Shown: positions 25,777 to 34,643, counted from the stretch's first letter. The stretch: 64,000 nt of DNA from Caldiserica bacterium UBA4822 (GCA_002402295.1 DHFO01000047.1:41598-105597); one strand, 5' to 3'. Numbers and translations are program-made. The notes: generated by a model from the sequence alone, not told the origin.

Positions 25777-27270
25777 ATGGAGAAGTACATTCTGGCGTTG
25801 GATCAGGGGACATCAAGCTCGCGGGCTATTCTGTTTGACAACAGAGGGGTGGCTGTCGCTGCAGTCGCTCAGCCCTTTACCCAGATCTATCCAAAACCAG
25901 GATGGGTGGAACAGAATCCCGAGGAAATCTGGAGTTCACAGCTTGCCGTTGCGCGGGCGGTCATCGCTCAGGCGGGCATCACACCGCAGCAGATCGCTGG
26001 CATTGGGATTACGAACCAGCGGGAGACTACGATTGTCTGGGACCGTGCAACGGGGCGTCCCGTGTGCAACGCAATTGTGTGGCAATGCCGGCGCACTGCT
26101 TCTGCATGTGAAAGGCTGAAGGTGCAGGGATATGAGGACCTGATACGGGAGCGTACGGGGCTTGTTCTTGATTCCTATTTCTCAGGAACCAAGATAGCAT
26201 GGATCCTCAATGACATCGAAGGTGTCCGCGTCCGCGCAGAGCGGGGCGAGTTGGCGTTTGGCACCGTTGACTCGTGGCTTATCTGGAACCTGACAGGTGG
26301 CAAACTCCATGTGACGGACGCGAGCAACGCCTCCAGAACAATGGTATTCAACATCCAGCGCCAGGAGTGGGACGAAGAGCTCCTTGAGCTCCTGGACATT
26401 CCGCGGTCAATGATGCCCGACGTAGTGGATTCCAGCATGGTACTGGGAAGTACAACTGCCAACTTGCTTGGTGCTGAGATTCCCATCGCGGGAGTGGCGG
26501 GCGACCAGCAGGCGGCATTGTTCGGGCAGACATGCACCGAACCGGGTGATGTGAAGGTGACCTACGGGACAGGCAGTTTCATTCTGGTCAACACCGGCAA
26601 TCGGATTGTCCGGTCCTCAAGGGGCATGTTGTCAACCGTTGCCTGGAGAATACATGGCGTCCCGGCCTATGCGCTGGAGGGGAGTATTTTCGTGGCGGGA
26701 GCAGCCGTGCAATGGTTGCGCGATCGCCTGGGACTCATTACGGCGTCGTCCGACACAGAGGCGCTGGCGATGTCTGTGCCTGACAGCGGCGGCGTGGTGG
26801 TCGTTCCTGCTTTCACGGGACTTGGTGCTCCCGAATGGGACATGTATGCACGTGGTGCCATCCTTGGCCTGACCCTTGGAACGACGAGGGCGCACATCGT
26901 ACGGGCAACGCTGGAGGGAATCGCTTTTTCCGTCAAGGACGTTGTCGACACCATGGAGCAGGAAGCAGGTGCTCCCGTTGCAGGTCTCAGAGCAGACGGC
27001 GGCGCTAGCTGCAATCGCTTCCTCATGCAGTTTCAAAGCGACATTCTTGGCAGTCCCGTGACCGTTCCGGCGAATATCGAGTCTACTGCCCGGGGCGCTG
27101 CGTTTCTGGCTGGTCTGGCAGTGGGCATATGGAACGAGGAACGAGAGTTGCGCAACCTCTACAGCGTTGGCCAGTCCTACGCTCCAACGTGGTCCCCGCA
27201 GGAACGGGAACGAATGTATGCTCGGTGGCGCAAGGGCGTCGCGAGGGCGAGGGCATGGGCTGATGAGTGA
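25777..27270 (+). CDS. glpK: Glycerol kinase
   Basis: A 497-residue FGGY kinase. N-terminal LALDQGTSSSRAILFD is the phosphate-1 loop, ITNQRETTIVWDRATGRP the substrate region, and AGVAGDQQAALFGQ with VTYGTGSFILVNTG the central catalytic block carrying the glycerol-binding Asp. The C-terminal adenosine motif is LRADGGASCNRFLMQFQ. It makes sn-glycerol-3-phosphate from glycerol and ATP. It follows ugpQ by 24 bp, and its stop overlaps the start of the dehydrogenase gene by 8 bp. Complete and unremarkable. Confidence 0.97.
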   Translation: MEKYILALDQGTSSSRAILFDNRGVAVAAVAQPFTQIYPKPGWVEQNPEEIWSSQLAVARAVIAQAGITPQQIAGIGITNQRETTIVWDRATGRPVCNAIVWQCRRTASACERLKVQGYEDLIRERTGLVLDSYFSGTKIAWILNDIEGVRVRAERGELAFGTVDSWLIWNLTGGKLHVTDASNASRTMVFNIQRQEWDEELLELLDIPRSMMPDVVDSSMVLGSTTANLLGAEIPIAGVAGDQQAALFGQTCTEPGDVKVTYGTGSFILVNTGNRIVRSSRGMLSTVAWRIHGVPAYALEGSIFVAGAAVQWLRDRLGLITASSDTEALAMSVPDSGGVVVVPAFTGLGAPEWDMYARGAILGLTLGTTRAHIVRATLEGIAFSVKDVVDTMEQEAGAPVAGLRADGGASCNRFLMQFQSDILGSPVTVPANIESTARGAAFLAGLAVGIWNEERELRNLYSVGQSYAPTWSPQERERMYARWRKGVARARAWADE

Positions 27271-28744
27271 CATGACGCAACAACGCGAGTCTCTCGATGT
27301 TGTTGTCATTGGCGCCGGGGTCGTAGGGTGCGCAGCAGCGCGGGAGCTCTCTAGATACCGCCTCAGCGTTGTCGTCTGCGAGCAGGGGGCTGAGGCTGGC
27401 CAGGGAGGCGCTACCAAAGCAAACACCGGCATCATTCACGCAGGGTACGACCCTGCGCCGGGGACACTGATGGCGCGTATGAACGTGCGCGGCAATGCCC
27501 TGTACACCGGCCTCTGTCAGGACCTGGGCGTGCGTCTGGACAGGTCTGGAACCTTGGTGGTGGCACTCTCTCAGGAGGACCGGCCGTACCTTGATGCTCT
27601 GCTGGCTCGAGGCCGGGTGAACGGGGTACCAGGACTTTGTCTTGTTGGTCACGATGAACTAATGAAGCTGGAACCCAATGTCCATCGCCAGGCTGACAGT
27701 GCTCTGTTCGCTCCGACTGGTGGGGCGGTAGAGCCCTACGAGGTCGCGCTTGCGCTAGCGGAGAATGCAGCACGAAATGGTGTCTGGTTTCTCTTCGACC
27801 GTGCGGTTTCCGGCCTGGAACCCCTGGACGACGGGTGGTGCGTCCATCTTGGTACTCAGGAACTCAGGACGAGGTTTGTCGTCAATGCGGCGGGCCTGTC
27901 AGCCGCGAAGATAAGTCAGGCGGCAGTTCCGGAAAAACACTTTCACATGCATCCGCGGCTTGGACAGTATGTACTGCTTGAGAACCGTCCAGAGTATGAC
28001 ATCCGGCACCCGGTTTTTCAGGTTCCTGGTCCTACGGGCAAGGGAGTCGTGGTAAGTCGCACACCAGATGGCAACATTATTGTCGGTCCTACAGCGGAAG
28101 ACACTGATAGCGACCGTGACCTTGCCACAACAGACGCGGGGCTCAGGTCTGTGCTCGCACAGGCGCACCGGAGTGTCCCGACGCTTGACGAGCGACTGGC
28201 AATAACAGAGTTCTGCGGAGCACGGGCAATCATAGACGAACGCGATGACTTTCTCATCGAGGAATCTGCTCCAGGCTTTTTCAACGCCGCTGGTATCAAG
28301 TCACCGGGTCTTACCGCTGCGCCGGCCATCGCGGAAGAGCTGGTCCGGCTGATGGCAAACGGAGGGCTCGAACTCGTTGCCAATCCTGCATTTATCCCCA
28401 CCAACGAGCCTGCGATACTGTTCCGCGACTGTCGCACTGAGGAGCAGGTACAGATGATTCACGAGAACCCGGCCTTCGGGCGTATTGTCTGCCGGTGTGA
28501 AACCGTGACTGAAGGCGATGTCGTGCGGGCCATCCACCGACCGCTCGGTGCGCGCACGCTGGACGGTGTCAAGTTCCGTACCCGGGCGGGCATGGGCCGG
28601 TGCCAGGGCGGATTCTGCGGGCCTCGGGTCTTGGAGATTTTGTCCCGGGAACTGAACGTGGATCCGCTCCTCATCACCAAGTGTGGACCCGGCTCTGAGA
28701 TTCTGGCAACGCGGCTGCGGCCCGAAGGAGATTCCTGTGCTTGA
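27263..28744 (+). CDS. FAD-dependent glycerol-3-phosphate dehydrogenase with BFD-like [2Fe-2S] domain
   Basis: A 493-residue protein starting at the ATG at 27263, inside the glpK stop region. Residues 10-40 hold the FAD-binding VVVIGAGVVGCAAARELS; the DAO-type oxidase domain runs to about residue 370; and the last 90 residues form a BFD-like iron-sulfur domain with CRCETVTEGD and CQGGFCGP supplying four cysteines. This is the clostridial-type GlpA/YgfZ-like arrangement in which G3P is oxidised to dihydroxyacetone phosphate. The partner is probably the FAD protein and the DUF1667 protein two genes downstream. The separate FAD-oxidoreductase suggests electrons pass to NAD rather than a quinone. 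Substrate is inferred from the operon. Confidence 0.85.
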   Translation: MSDMTQQRESLDVVVIGAGVVGCAAARELSRYRLSVVVCEQGAEAGQGGATKANTGIIHAGYDPAPGTLMARMNVRGNALYTGLCQDLGVRLDRSGTLVVALSQEDRPYLDALLARGRVNGVPGLCLVGHDELMKLEPNVHRQADSALFAPTGGAVEPYEVALALAENAARNGVWFLFDRAVSGLEPLDDGWCVHLGTQELRTRFVVNAAGLSAAKISQAAVPEKHFHMHPRLGQYVLLENRPEYDIRHPVFQVPGPTGKGVVVSRTPDGNIIVGPTAEDTDSDRDLATTDAGLRSVLAQAHRSVPTLDERLAITEFCGARAIIDERDDFLIEESAPGFFNAAGIKSPGLTAAPAIAEELVRLMANGGLELVANPAFIPTNEPAILFRDCRTEEQVQMIHENPAFGRIVCRCETVTEGDVVRAIHRPLGARTLDGVKFRTRAGMGRCQGGFCGPRVLEILSRELNVDPLLITKCGPGSEILATRLRPEGDSCA

Positions 28745-29251
28745 CCTGACTATTCGCAATGCTCGCCTCTCTCCGCCCCAGACAGAGCTGTCCGACATAG
28801 GTGTTCAGGACGGAGTGTTTATAGCCGTTCAGCCCCACATAGAGGTGGAAGCCAGACAGGCCATGGATGCAACGGGCTTGTTCGTTACGCCCGCTCTTGT
28901 CGAATCACATGTGCACCTCGATACTGCAATGACAGCAGGTCAACTGCAGTGGAACGAGAGCGGAACCCTGTTCGAGGGCATTCAACGTTGGTCAGAACAC
29001 AAAGCACTTCTTACTGAGCAGGACGTGCTGGAGCGTGCGACTGCTGCTGTCACGCGGGAGGTTGTGCACGGGGTCCTGCGAGAATCAAAGAAATGACCCA
29101 GATGGGAATCAATTTCAGTCCTGGCCATGATGACATTCTGGACCCGTGGTATCCGATATCGTCAGCCAGACTGTACCAGCACACACAAGCGTGAACCTTG
29201 GTAACGGCGACCACGAAGTGAACTTCCGGATGTTGGGGGCAGGCAACCTGA
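28737..29251 (+). pseudogene. Cytosine deaminase (CodA-type amidohydrolase), internally deleted remnant
   Basis: From a GTG at 28737 with GAAGGAG upstream, the frame reads LDLTIRNARLSPP, then the metal-binding VESHVHLDTAMTAGQ and WNESGTLFEGIQRW, all typical of the cytosine deaminase N-terminus. It breaks after VHGVL and stops at 29096. Immediately afterwards another frame gives MGINFSPGHDDILDPWYP, the family's C-terminal metal region (normally some 200 residues downstream), and then erodes. About half of the roughly 415-codon gene is missing. The remnant lies between the two FAD-enzyme genes of the glycerol operon, so those genes are still co-transcribed across it. Confidence 0.8.
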
Positions 29252-30511
29252 GTGAAGAGTGACTATGATTTGATTATCATTGGTGGTGGTCCCGCTGGTC
29301 TGGCAGCTGCTGTCGGGGCGGTCGAAAACGGCGTTCACGACATCCTGATTATTGAGCGGGAGCGCTTTCTCGGAGGAATCCTCAATCAGTGCATCCACAC
29401 CGGCTTCGGCTTGCGCGAGTTCGGGGAAGAACTGACGGGACCAGAATATGCGCAGCGCTTTGAGGACCGGGTCCTGCAGGCAGGAATCTCCTGCCTGGTA
29501 GACGCGATGGTGCTGGATGTCACGAGAGACAAGCATGTCGTGGTCATATCACCTGTGCACGGAAGACTGGAGTTTACTGCACGTGCCATTGTGCTCGCAA
29601 TGGGGTGTCGCGAGAGGACACGCGGAGCTCTGATGGTGGCGGGCACCAGGCCCGCCGGCGTCATGACCGCGGGGACAGCTCAACGGCTGATGAACCTGGA
29701 GGGATATCTGCCTGGTCAGAACATCGTCATCCTTGGGTCAGGTGATATCGGCCTCATTATGGCACGCCGGTTTACCCTTGAAGGAGCCAATGTAAGTGCC
29801 GTTCTTGAGGTCATGCCATACTCCACCGGACTTACGCGCAACGTCGTTCAGTGCCTGAATGACTATGGGATTCCACTCATGTTGAGTCACACAGTTACAA
29901 GCGTGCACGGTGCAAAGCGCGTCAGCGGGGTGACCGTTTCAGAAGTGGATATAGGCCGCAATCCACTGCCCGGGACAGAGCAGGACATTGCATGTGACAC
30001 CCTGATCACCTCCGTGGGCCTCATTCCCGAGAACGAGCTCAGCAGGCGTGCTGGCGTTGAGCTGGACTTGGCGACCGGCGGAGCTATCGTTAATCAGAGG
30101 CTGGAAACGAGCGTACCGGGGGTCTTCGCATGCGGTAACGTGCTTCAGGTGCACGACCTGGTAGACAATGTGTCAGAGGAAGCCCGTCATGCCGGAGCAA
30201 ACGCTGCAGATTTGATCGCGGGCAGACTCGCTCCGAAGCAGCGCACGATACGTGTAATTCCGGGCCGCGGCATTCGGTATGTGGTTCCACAGTACGTCGA
30301 TGTACATGAGGCGGATGAGCATACTGTGCTCTCGATGCGACCTGACGATGTGTTCCGTCAGGCTACTGTGGAGGTTGTGGCCGATGGGCGCGATGTACCT
30401 CTTGCTCGATTTCGGAGACGGCATCTGACACCGGGAGAGATGGTCACGGTGAACGTGGACTCAGCGGTCTTCCGTACGTGTGCACAGTACGTGTCGGTGC
30501 GTGTGGTATGA
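29252..30511 (+). CDS. FAD-dependent oxidoreductase of the glycerol operon
   Basis: A 419-residue pyridine nucleotide-disulfide-type flavoprotein. The N-terminal FAD fold is LIIIGGGPAGLAAAVGAVEN, the NAD(P) fold is NIVILGSGDIGLIMARR near residue 155, and the second FAD motif is VPGVFACGNVLQVHDLVD near residue 290. In GlpK-GlpA operons of anaerobes this protein and the DUF1667 protein accompany the dehydrogenase, presumably as electron-transfer subunits to NAD. The start is a GTG at 29252. It overlaps the next gene by 4 bp (ATGA). The redox CxxC of thioredoxin reductases is absent. Confidence 0.9.
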   Translation: MKSDYDLIIIGGGPAGLAAAVGAVENGVHDILIIERERFLGGILNQCIHTGFGLREFGEELTGPEYAQRFEDRVLQAGISCLVDAMVLDVTRDKHVVVISPVHGRLEFTARAIVLAMGCRERTRGALMVAGTRPAGVMTAGTAQRLMNLEGYLPGQNIVILGSGDIGLIMARRFTLEGANVSAVLEVMPYSTGLTRNVVQCLNDYGIPLMLSHTVTSVHGAKRVSGVTVSEVDIGRNPLPGTEQDIACDTLITSVGLIPENELSRRAGVELDLATGGAIVNQRLETSVPGVFACGNVLQVHDLVDNVSEEARHAGANAADLIAGRLAPKQRTIRVIPGRGIRYVVPQYVDVHEADEHTVLSMRPDDVFRQATVEVVADGRDVPLARFRRRHLTPGEMVTVNVDSAVFRTCAQYVSVRVV

Positions 30512-30915
30512 GCAGTACGACGCGTATCGTCACTTGTATTGTATGTCCCGAAGGTTGCAAGGTGTCTGTGTCCACGGACGGGGACACCATCACGGCAGTC
30601 TCGGGCCATGGATGTAGGCGTGGTCTCGGCTACGCCAGGCAGGAAGCCGTTGCTCCCATGAGAACACTGACAACAAGTGTAAGAGTCTCTGGAGGTGTCC
30701 TGTCGCTGGTCTCGGTAAAGACATCCGCTCCAGTTCCGCGTGAGCGCCTGCTCGATATCATGACCTGTGTGCGGAGGTGCTGCCTTTCAGCGCCGGTGAG
30801 CCAAGGACAAGTCGTTCTCACCAACGTGCTGGAACTTGGGGTTGACCTGGTGGCCACGCGAAGTGTTGAGAGGGGTTCACCTGCCACAGTTCATGAGCCC
30901 CCGCATGGCGGGTAG
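30508..30915 (+). CDS. DUF1667 iron-sulfur protein
   Basis: A 135-residue DUF1667 protein starting at an ATG overlapping the upstream stop. It has CIVCPEGCKVSV followed by GHGCRRGLGYA, four conserved cysteines that fit one iron-sulfur cluster, then PMRTLTTSVRV, the strongest family signature. In many anaerobes it is fused to or follows a GlpA-type dehydrogenase and its FAD partner, so it is probably the small electron-transfer subunit. It closes the glycerol operon. Biochemical function is unproven for the family. Confidence 0.9.
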   Translation: MSSTTRIVTCIVCPEGCKVSVSTDGDTITAVSGHGCRRGLGYARQEAVAPMRTLTTSVRVSGGVLSLVSVKTSAPVPRERLLDIMTCVRRCCLSAPVSQGQVVLTNVLELGVDLVATRSVERGSPATVHEPPHGG

Positions 30916-30930
30916 ATGAGATACTGTTCC

Positions 30931-31506
30931 TCAAGTGTCGCGGACGAGGTCCACGAACTGCTGTGTGGTAAGAATCTGGACACCCATCGCAGTCATGTCC
31001 TCCAGATTGGACTGCTGAACGTCTACTGTTTGTGACCCCGTCGCGTCGGAAAGAACAGTTACTGCATAATCGAGCGAAAGGGCGTCCACGGCAGTTGCGC
31101 GAATGCAGTTCGGAGTCTGCAGGCCCATAAGCACAATGTGCCTGACTTCCATGCGGCGCAGCACCAGGTCGAGGTCCGTTGCAAAGAAGCCGGACCAGCG
31201 AGTCTTGGCGATAACGACTTCCGAGTCCAGCGGTCTGAGAGCTCCGGGTGCCTCTGCCCCCAGGCTATCTGTCACCAGGAAACCACCGGTTCGTTCAAAC
31301 AATTCCTTGCGGCACATGTCGACGTCGATGCCGGTGGACCGGTGCCTCCGGACGACGTGAACGACGGGCATGCCTGCGGCGCGGGCAGCCTCGAGGGCTC
31401 TGACAACATTTGCGAGGACATCAGGTCCCTGGGCTACAAACAGGGGTGACGAGGGTTGCAGGAAATCCCGTTGCATGTCCACCATCACGAGTGCAGTCTG
31501 TTTCAT
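30931..31506 (-). CDS. Isochorismatase-like cysteine hydrolase
   Basis: A 191-residue Rossmann-like hydrolase. The catalytic triad is readable as Asp10 in VMVDMQRDF, Lys in VIAKTRWSGFF and Cys in LMGLQTPNCIRATA; the expected cis-peptide precedes the cysteine. Members hydrolyse isochorismate, nicotinamide, N-carbamoylsarcosine or ureidoacrylate, and sequence alone does not decide. Nearby uridine phosphorylase, deaminases and the CodA remnant make a nucleobase-related amide plausible. It is monocistronic with GGAGG upstream, convergent with the glycerol operon. Confidence 0.85.
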   Translation of the reverse strand: MKQTALVMVDMQRDFLQPSSPLFVAQGPDVLANVVRALEAARAAGMPVVHVVRRHRSTGIDVDMCRKELFERTGGFLVTDSLGAEAPGALRPLDSEVVIAKTRWSGFFATDLDLVLRRMEVRHIVLMGLQTPNCIRATAVDALSLDYAVTVLSDATGSQTVDVQQSNLEDMTAMGVQILTTQQFVDLVRDT

Positions 31507-31589
31507 GTCTGTGTCACCTCCGCATTCATAGCTGCTTACGTGTGAGTATAAGCGGATTTGTCACGCCTGCACCTGTCGTAACCGGCTAC

Positions 31590-31617
31590 TTGCAGTTTTC
31601 CGAAGGCCTCCTATAAT
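31590..31617 (+). promoter_or_regulatory. Promoter of the amidohydrolase pair
   Basis: TTGCAG (31590-31595) and TATAAT (31612-31617) are 16 bp apart. In the leader a 7-bp G+C hairpin (31636-31642 with 31647-31653) precedes the AGGAG ribosome site, so it is probably a structure in the 5' UTR. Confidence 0.65.
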
Positions 31618-31666
31618 TCGCTTACCGAAGAAAAGCGCGGGGGCGGCCCCGCGAGAAAGGAGACCT

Positions 31667-32821
31667 ATGATTCTGATTCGTGGTGGTACCGTACTTACTG
31701 TAAGTGACGGCGTCATTGAGGACGGTTCGGTCTTGCTTGGAGATGATGGCAAGATCTCGGATGTCTTCCCTGGACGCAAAGATGTGCCTGGAACCGAGGT
31801 CGTGGACGCTGTGGGTAAGGTTGTTACACCAGGGTTCGTCGATGCGCATACGCACCTGGGCATTTGCAACCTTGAGGTCGGAGAAATCGGCGAGGACGAA
31901 AACGAGATGACGAACCCGGCGACGCCTGGGTGTCGCGCAATTGATGCCGTGTACATTTGGGACTCTGGATTCTCTGATGCACTGTCAGGTGGCGTCACAA
32001 CCGTGTTTACGGGACCAGGGAGCGGCAATGTGATAGGCGGACAGAGCATCACTATGAAGACTGCCGGCCGTTCACTCGAGGACATGGTACTGCAGGACCC
32101 TGCGGGCCTGAAGACTGCGTCCGGGGAGAATCCAAAGCGAGTCTACAAGACAAAAAACCAGTTGCCGAGCACACGAATGGGAACCGCCAAGGTACTGAGA
32201 GAGGCACTGCTCAAAGCTCGTGACTATCGCGAGCGCCGGGCCGGGGCGGAGCCCCCTGCGGTGGACCTTGACATGGAGATTCTGTGCAGGGTGCTCGACC
32301 GCGAGATTCCACTCCGCACACACTCTCACCGCGCCGATGACATTATGACCATGGTTCGCATTCGCGATGAGTTTGGGATTCGAATGGTTATCGAGCATGG
32401 GACGGATAGTGCTCGTGTGCGCAATGAGCTGGCGAAAGCAGGGATTCCGGTCATCACCGGGCCCCTGCTCGATGTCTCGCCAAAGGTGGAAACTGCTTCT
32501 TCGAGCTTTCAGACACCGCATCTGCTAGCACAAGCTGGCGTTCTTGCAGCAATCATGACCGATCACCCGGTGATCCCCATCGAATCACTTCGCCTCGAGG
32601 CCGCCATAGCCGCGTATGAAGGCGGAGCAGGGGAAGAAGAGGCTCTGGAGTTCATCACGATCAACCCAGCGAGAATCCTTGGGCTGGAAGACCGAATTGG
32701 CAGTCTTTCGAAAGGCAAGGACGCCGACGTGGTCATCTGGAGCGGACATCCGTTCAAGTCAAGCAGCGTGGCGGAGCGCACGTATGTGAACGGAAGACTG
32801 GCATGGGAGGCGCAGGCATGA
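31667..32821 (+). CDS. Metal-dependent amidohydrolase (imidazolonepropionase-like)
   Basis: A 384-residue amidohydrolase-superfamily protein with a full metal-ligand set: His-x-His in TPGFVDAHTHLG, HSHRADD, the His in MVIEHGTDS and the Asp of IMTDHPVIP. The N-terminal and C-terminal beta-sandwich halves are present (MILIRGGTVLTVSDG; GKDADVVIWSGHPF). It should hydrolyse a cyclic amide or amidine, but the substrate cannot be read. Its stop codon overlaps the start of a related gene (ATGA), whose product has lost these ligands. Its promoter and leader hairpin are described separately. Archaeal and Thermotoga-type amidohydrolase homologues are similar. Confidence 0.85.
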   Translation: MILIRGGTVLTVSDGVIEDGSVLLGDDGKISDVFPGRKDVPGTEVVDAVGKVVTPGFVDAHTHLGICNLEVGEIGEDENEMTNPATPGCRAIDAVYIWDSGFSDALSGGVTTVFTGPGSGNVIGGQSITMKTAGRSLEDMVLQDPAGLKTASGENPKRVYKTKNQLPSTRMGTAKVLREALLKARDYRERRAGAEPPAVDLDMEILCRVLDREIPLRTHSHRADDIMTMVRIRDEFGIRMVIEHGTDSARVRNELAKAGIPVITGPLLDVSPKVETASSSFQTPHLLAQAGVLAAIMTDHPVIPIESLRLEAAIAAYEGGAGEEEALEFITINPARILGLEDRIGSLSKGKDADVVIWSGHPFKSSSVAERTYVNGRLAWEAQA

Positions 32822-33933
32822 TCACCATTGGCGCGCAGCACCTGTTTGATGGACATGCAATTGCTGGTGAAACCGTCGTGATGATCGAAGGTGACCGTGT
32901 TGTATCGGTAGATGCAGCCGGATCGACGGCGATTGAAGACTGCGACTATCATGCGGCTTGGTTGACCCCTGGCTTCATCGACATCGACTCGGGCATTGGC
33001 CTCAAGGAAGAGTCACTGGGAGTTGAGGGGAACGACTGGAACGAAAGCACCGATGCTGTCACGCCCGAAATGCAGGCCCTCGACGGTCTTACTCCCTATG
33101 ATACCAGTCTCACCAAGGCACTCATGGGCGGCGTGACGACTGCTTTGGTCATGCCGGGTGGAGCCAACGTCGTTGGGGGCAGGGGTGCGATAGTGCACCT
33201 GGCCGGCCCCACCGTAACCGAGATGTGTATCAGAGCTCCTTTTGGCGTCAAGTTCTCACTGGGGAACGATCCCAAACGGACCCATGGTCAGAAGCGAACA
33301 CCTATGACCCGGATGGGAAACGCGTTTCTGATCCGGGACCTCTTGATGCGAGCACGTGACTACAAGGAGAAGAAGAAAGAGTTCAACATGAAGTACGAGG
33401 CTCTCCTGCCTCTGCTTGCAGGAGATGACATTGCTTTCATCCGGGCCTTGAGATCGGATGATATCGTGACAGCCATGCGGCTGGCCGGGGAATTCGGGTT
33501 GCGGTACGTCATAACCGGGGCTTACGATGCCGATCTTGTGACCGACCAACTCAAGGCGGGCCACGTTTCCGTGGCCTTCGGTCCGCTCATCATGTCCAGA
33601 ACCGATGAGGAGGCCCGACGCCTGCATCCAGCCAACGCTGGCAAGTTGCTCGAGGCCGGTGTCGACATGGCGGTCATTTCCGGGCATCCGAATTACCCCG
33701 AGAAGTACCTTCACACGTCTCTCGGGTTCCTCGTCGGTCAGGGGCTGTCCGCTGAACGAGTACTGAGCACAGTGACGAGCGTGCCGGCTCGCATACTCGG
33801 ACTCGAAGGACTTGGAGAGATTCGGCCTGGCGCGGCCGCTGACCTAGCACTGTTTGGTGCGGAACCCTGGGAACCGGCGGGGGTCGCTACTCTGACCATG
33901 ATAGCCGGAAAACCTGTGTATACGCGGTCCTGA
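32818..33933 (+). CDS. Amidohydrolase-like pseudo-enzyme without metal ligands
   Basis: A 371-residue paralogue of the preceding protein, aligned along its whole length (shared NVVGGRGAIVHLAG versus NVIGGQSITMKTAG; TRMGNAFLIRDLLMRARDYKE versus a similar block). The His-x-His of the first protein is DIDSG here; the His in VIEHG is a Gly (VITGAYDAD); the catalytic Asp in MTDHP is a Gly (ISGHP); and THSHRADD is RALRSDD. The reading frame is intact with good codon structure, so this is not decay but a maintained non-metal protein. Translation is coupled to the active paralogue by ATGA, suggesting a heteromer. It ends before a strong hairpin. Confidence 0.8.
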   Translation: MITIGAQHLFDGHAIAGETVVMIEGDRVVSVDAAGSTAIEDCDYHAAWLTPGFIDIDSGIGLKEESLGVEGNDWNESTDAVTPEMQALDGLTPYDTSLTKALMGGVTTALVMPGGANVVGGRGAIVHLAGPTVTEMCIRAPFGVKFSLGNDPKRTHGQKRTPMTRMGNAFLIRDLLMRARDYKEKKKEFNMKYEALLPLLAGDDIAFIRALRSDDIVTAMRLAGEFGLRYVITGAYDADLVTDQLKAGHVSVAFGPLIMSRTDEEARRLHPANAGKLLEAGVDMAVISGHPNYPEKYLHTSLGFLVGQGLSAERVLSTVTSVPARILGLEGLGEIRPGAAADLALFGAEPWEPAGVATLTMIAGKPVYTRS

Positions 33934-33940
33934 AAGGTAT

Positions 33941-33973
33941 ACGGTACCAGGGTTCTGAAAACCCTGGTACCGT
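33941..33973 (+). terminator. Hairpin terminator after the amidohydrolase pair
   Basis: A perfect 14-bp stem (ACGGTACCAGGGTT / AACCCTGGTACCGT) with a 5-nt loop begins 8 bp after the stop codon. There is no T-run, but plsY converges from the other side, so the hairpin may act in both directions. Confidence 0.7.
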
Positions 33974-33983
33974 GTCCATGAGT

Positions 33984-34643
33984 TCAGGCTGTATCGTTCG
34001 TGTCCTTATCTGTGTTCTGTGTATCTGCAGTGTGGGCTGTTCTACGAACCCGCTCCGCTCCCAGGTGGAACTGACTGCCCTTGAGGAGAATCAATGCAGC
34101 GAGTGTGGCAACAATAATGTAATCCGGGTACCAGGGTTTGTGGTGGACGATCCATGCAACTGCGGGAATCGCGCCGACGGCTGTCATGAAAGGTGATACG
34201 TGGAGCTTCTTCTTCAGGGCAGGTACAAGGATCCATGCGATCCCGGCTGCAGCAGCGAAGGGGAGGGCCCACAGCACCGCCAGTGGGTAGTTGTCAACGA
34301 GGATACCGATCGTCGTGGCAATACCACCACCACCCCGGAACTGGAAGAAGACTGGCCAATTGTGTCCCACGATCACGGCAATGAAGGAAGCGATCCACAC
34401 CCACGGCGGAACAGCGGCCAAGTGAAGCACGACACTCACGGCGTACCCTTTGAGTAGATCGAGTACGCCGACCGCGAGGCCATATGGCCAACCATATTGT
34501 CTGATGCTGCCTGACAGTCCAGGATTGTCTTTGAGGCGTATGTCTTCGTGCCTCAGGGAGTAGCTGAGGATGATGCCCCAGCACAGCGATCCCCACAGGT
34601 ACGATGCCAGAACAAGAGCCCCGTACTTGAGCCAGCTGTTCAT
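33984..34643 (-). CDS. PlsY-family glycerol-3-phosphate acyltransferase (divergent)
   Basis: A 219-residue membrane protein with about five to six helices, the DUF205/PlsY fold. The family motif 1, normally GSGN-x-GATN, is read here as LKDNPGLSGSIRQYGW, and motif 3, normally GGKG, is RGGGGIATTIG; GHNWPVFFQF before it is kept. It probably acylates glycerol-3-phosphate from acyl-phosphate at the inner membrane, but the altered motifs make substrate or activity uncertain. It starts with an ATG after GGAGG and ends with a charged Thr/Asp-rich tail. Its position near the glycerol operon fits a lipid role. A non-acyltransferase PlsY paralogue is the alternative. Confidence 0.75.
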   Translation of the reverse strand: MNSWLKYGALVLASYLWGSLCWGIILSYSLRHEDIRLKDNPGLSGSIRQYGWPYGLAVGVLDLLKGYAVSVVLHLAAVPPWVWIASFIAVIVGHNWPVFFQFRGGGGIATTIGILVDNYPLAVLWALPFAAAAGIAWILVPALKKKLHVSPFMTAVGAIPAVAWIVHHKPWYPDYIIVATLAALILLKGSQFHLGAERVRRTAHTADTQNTDKDTNDTA

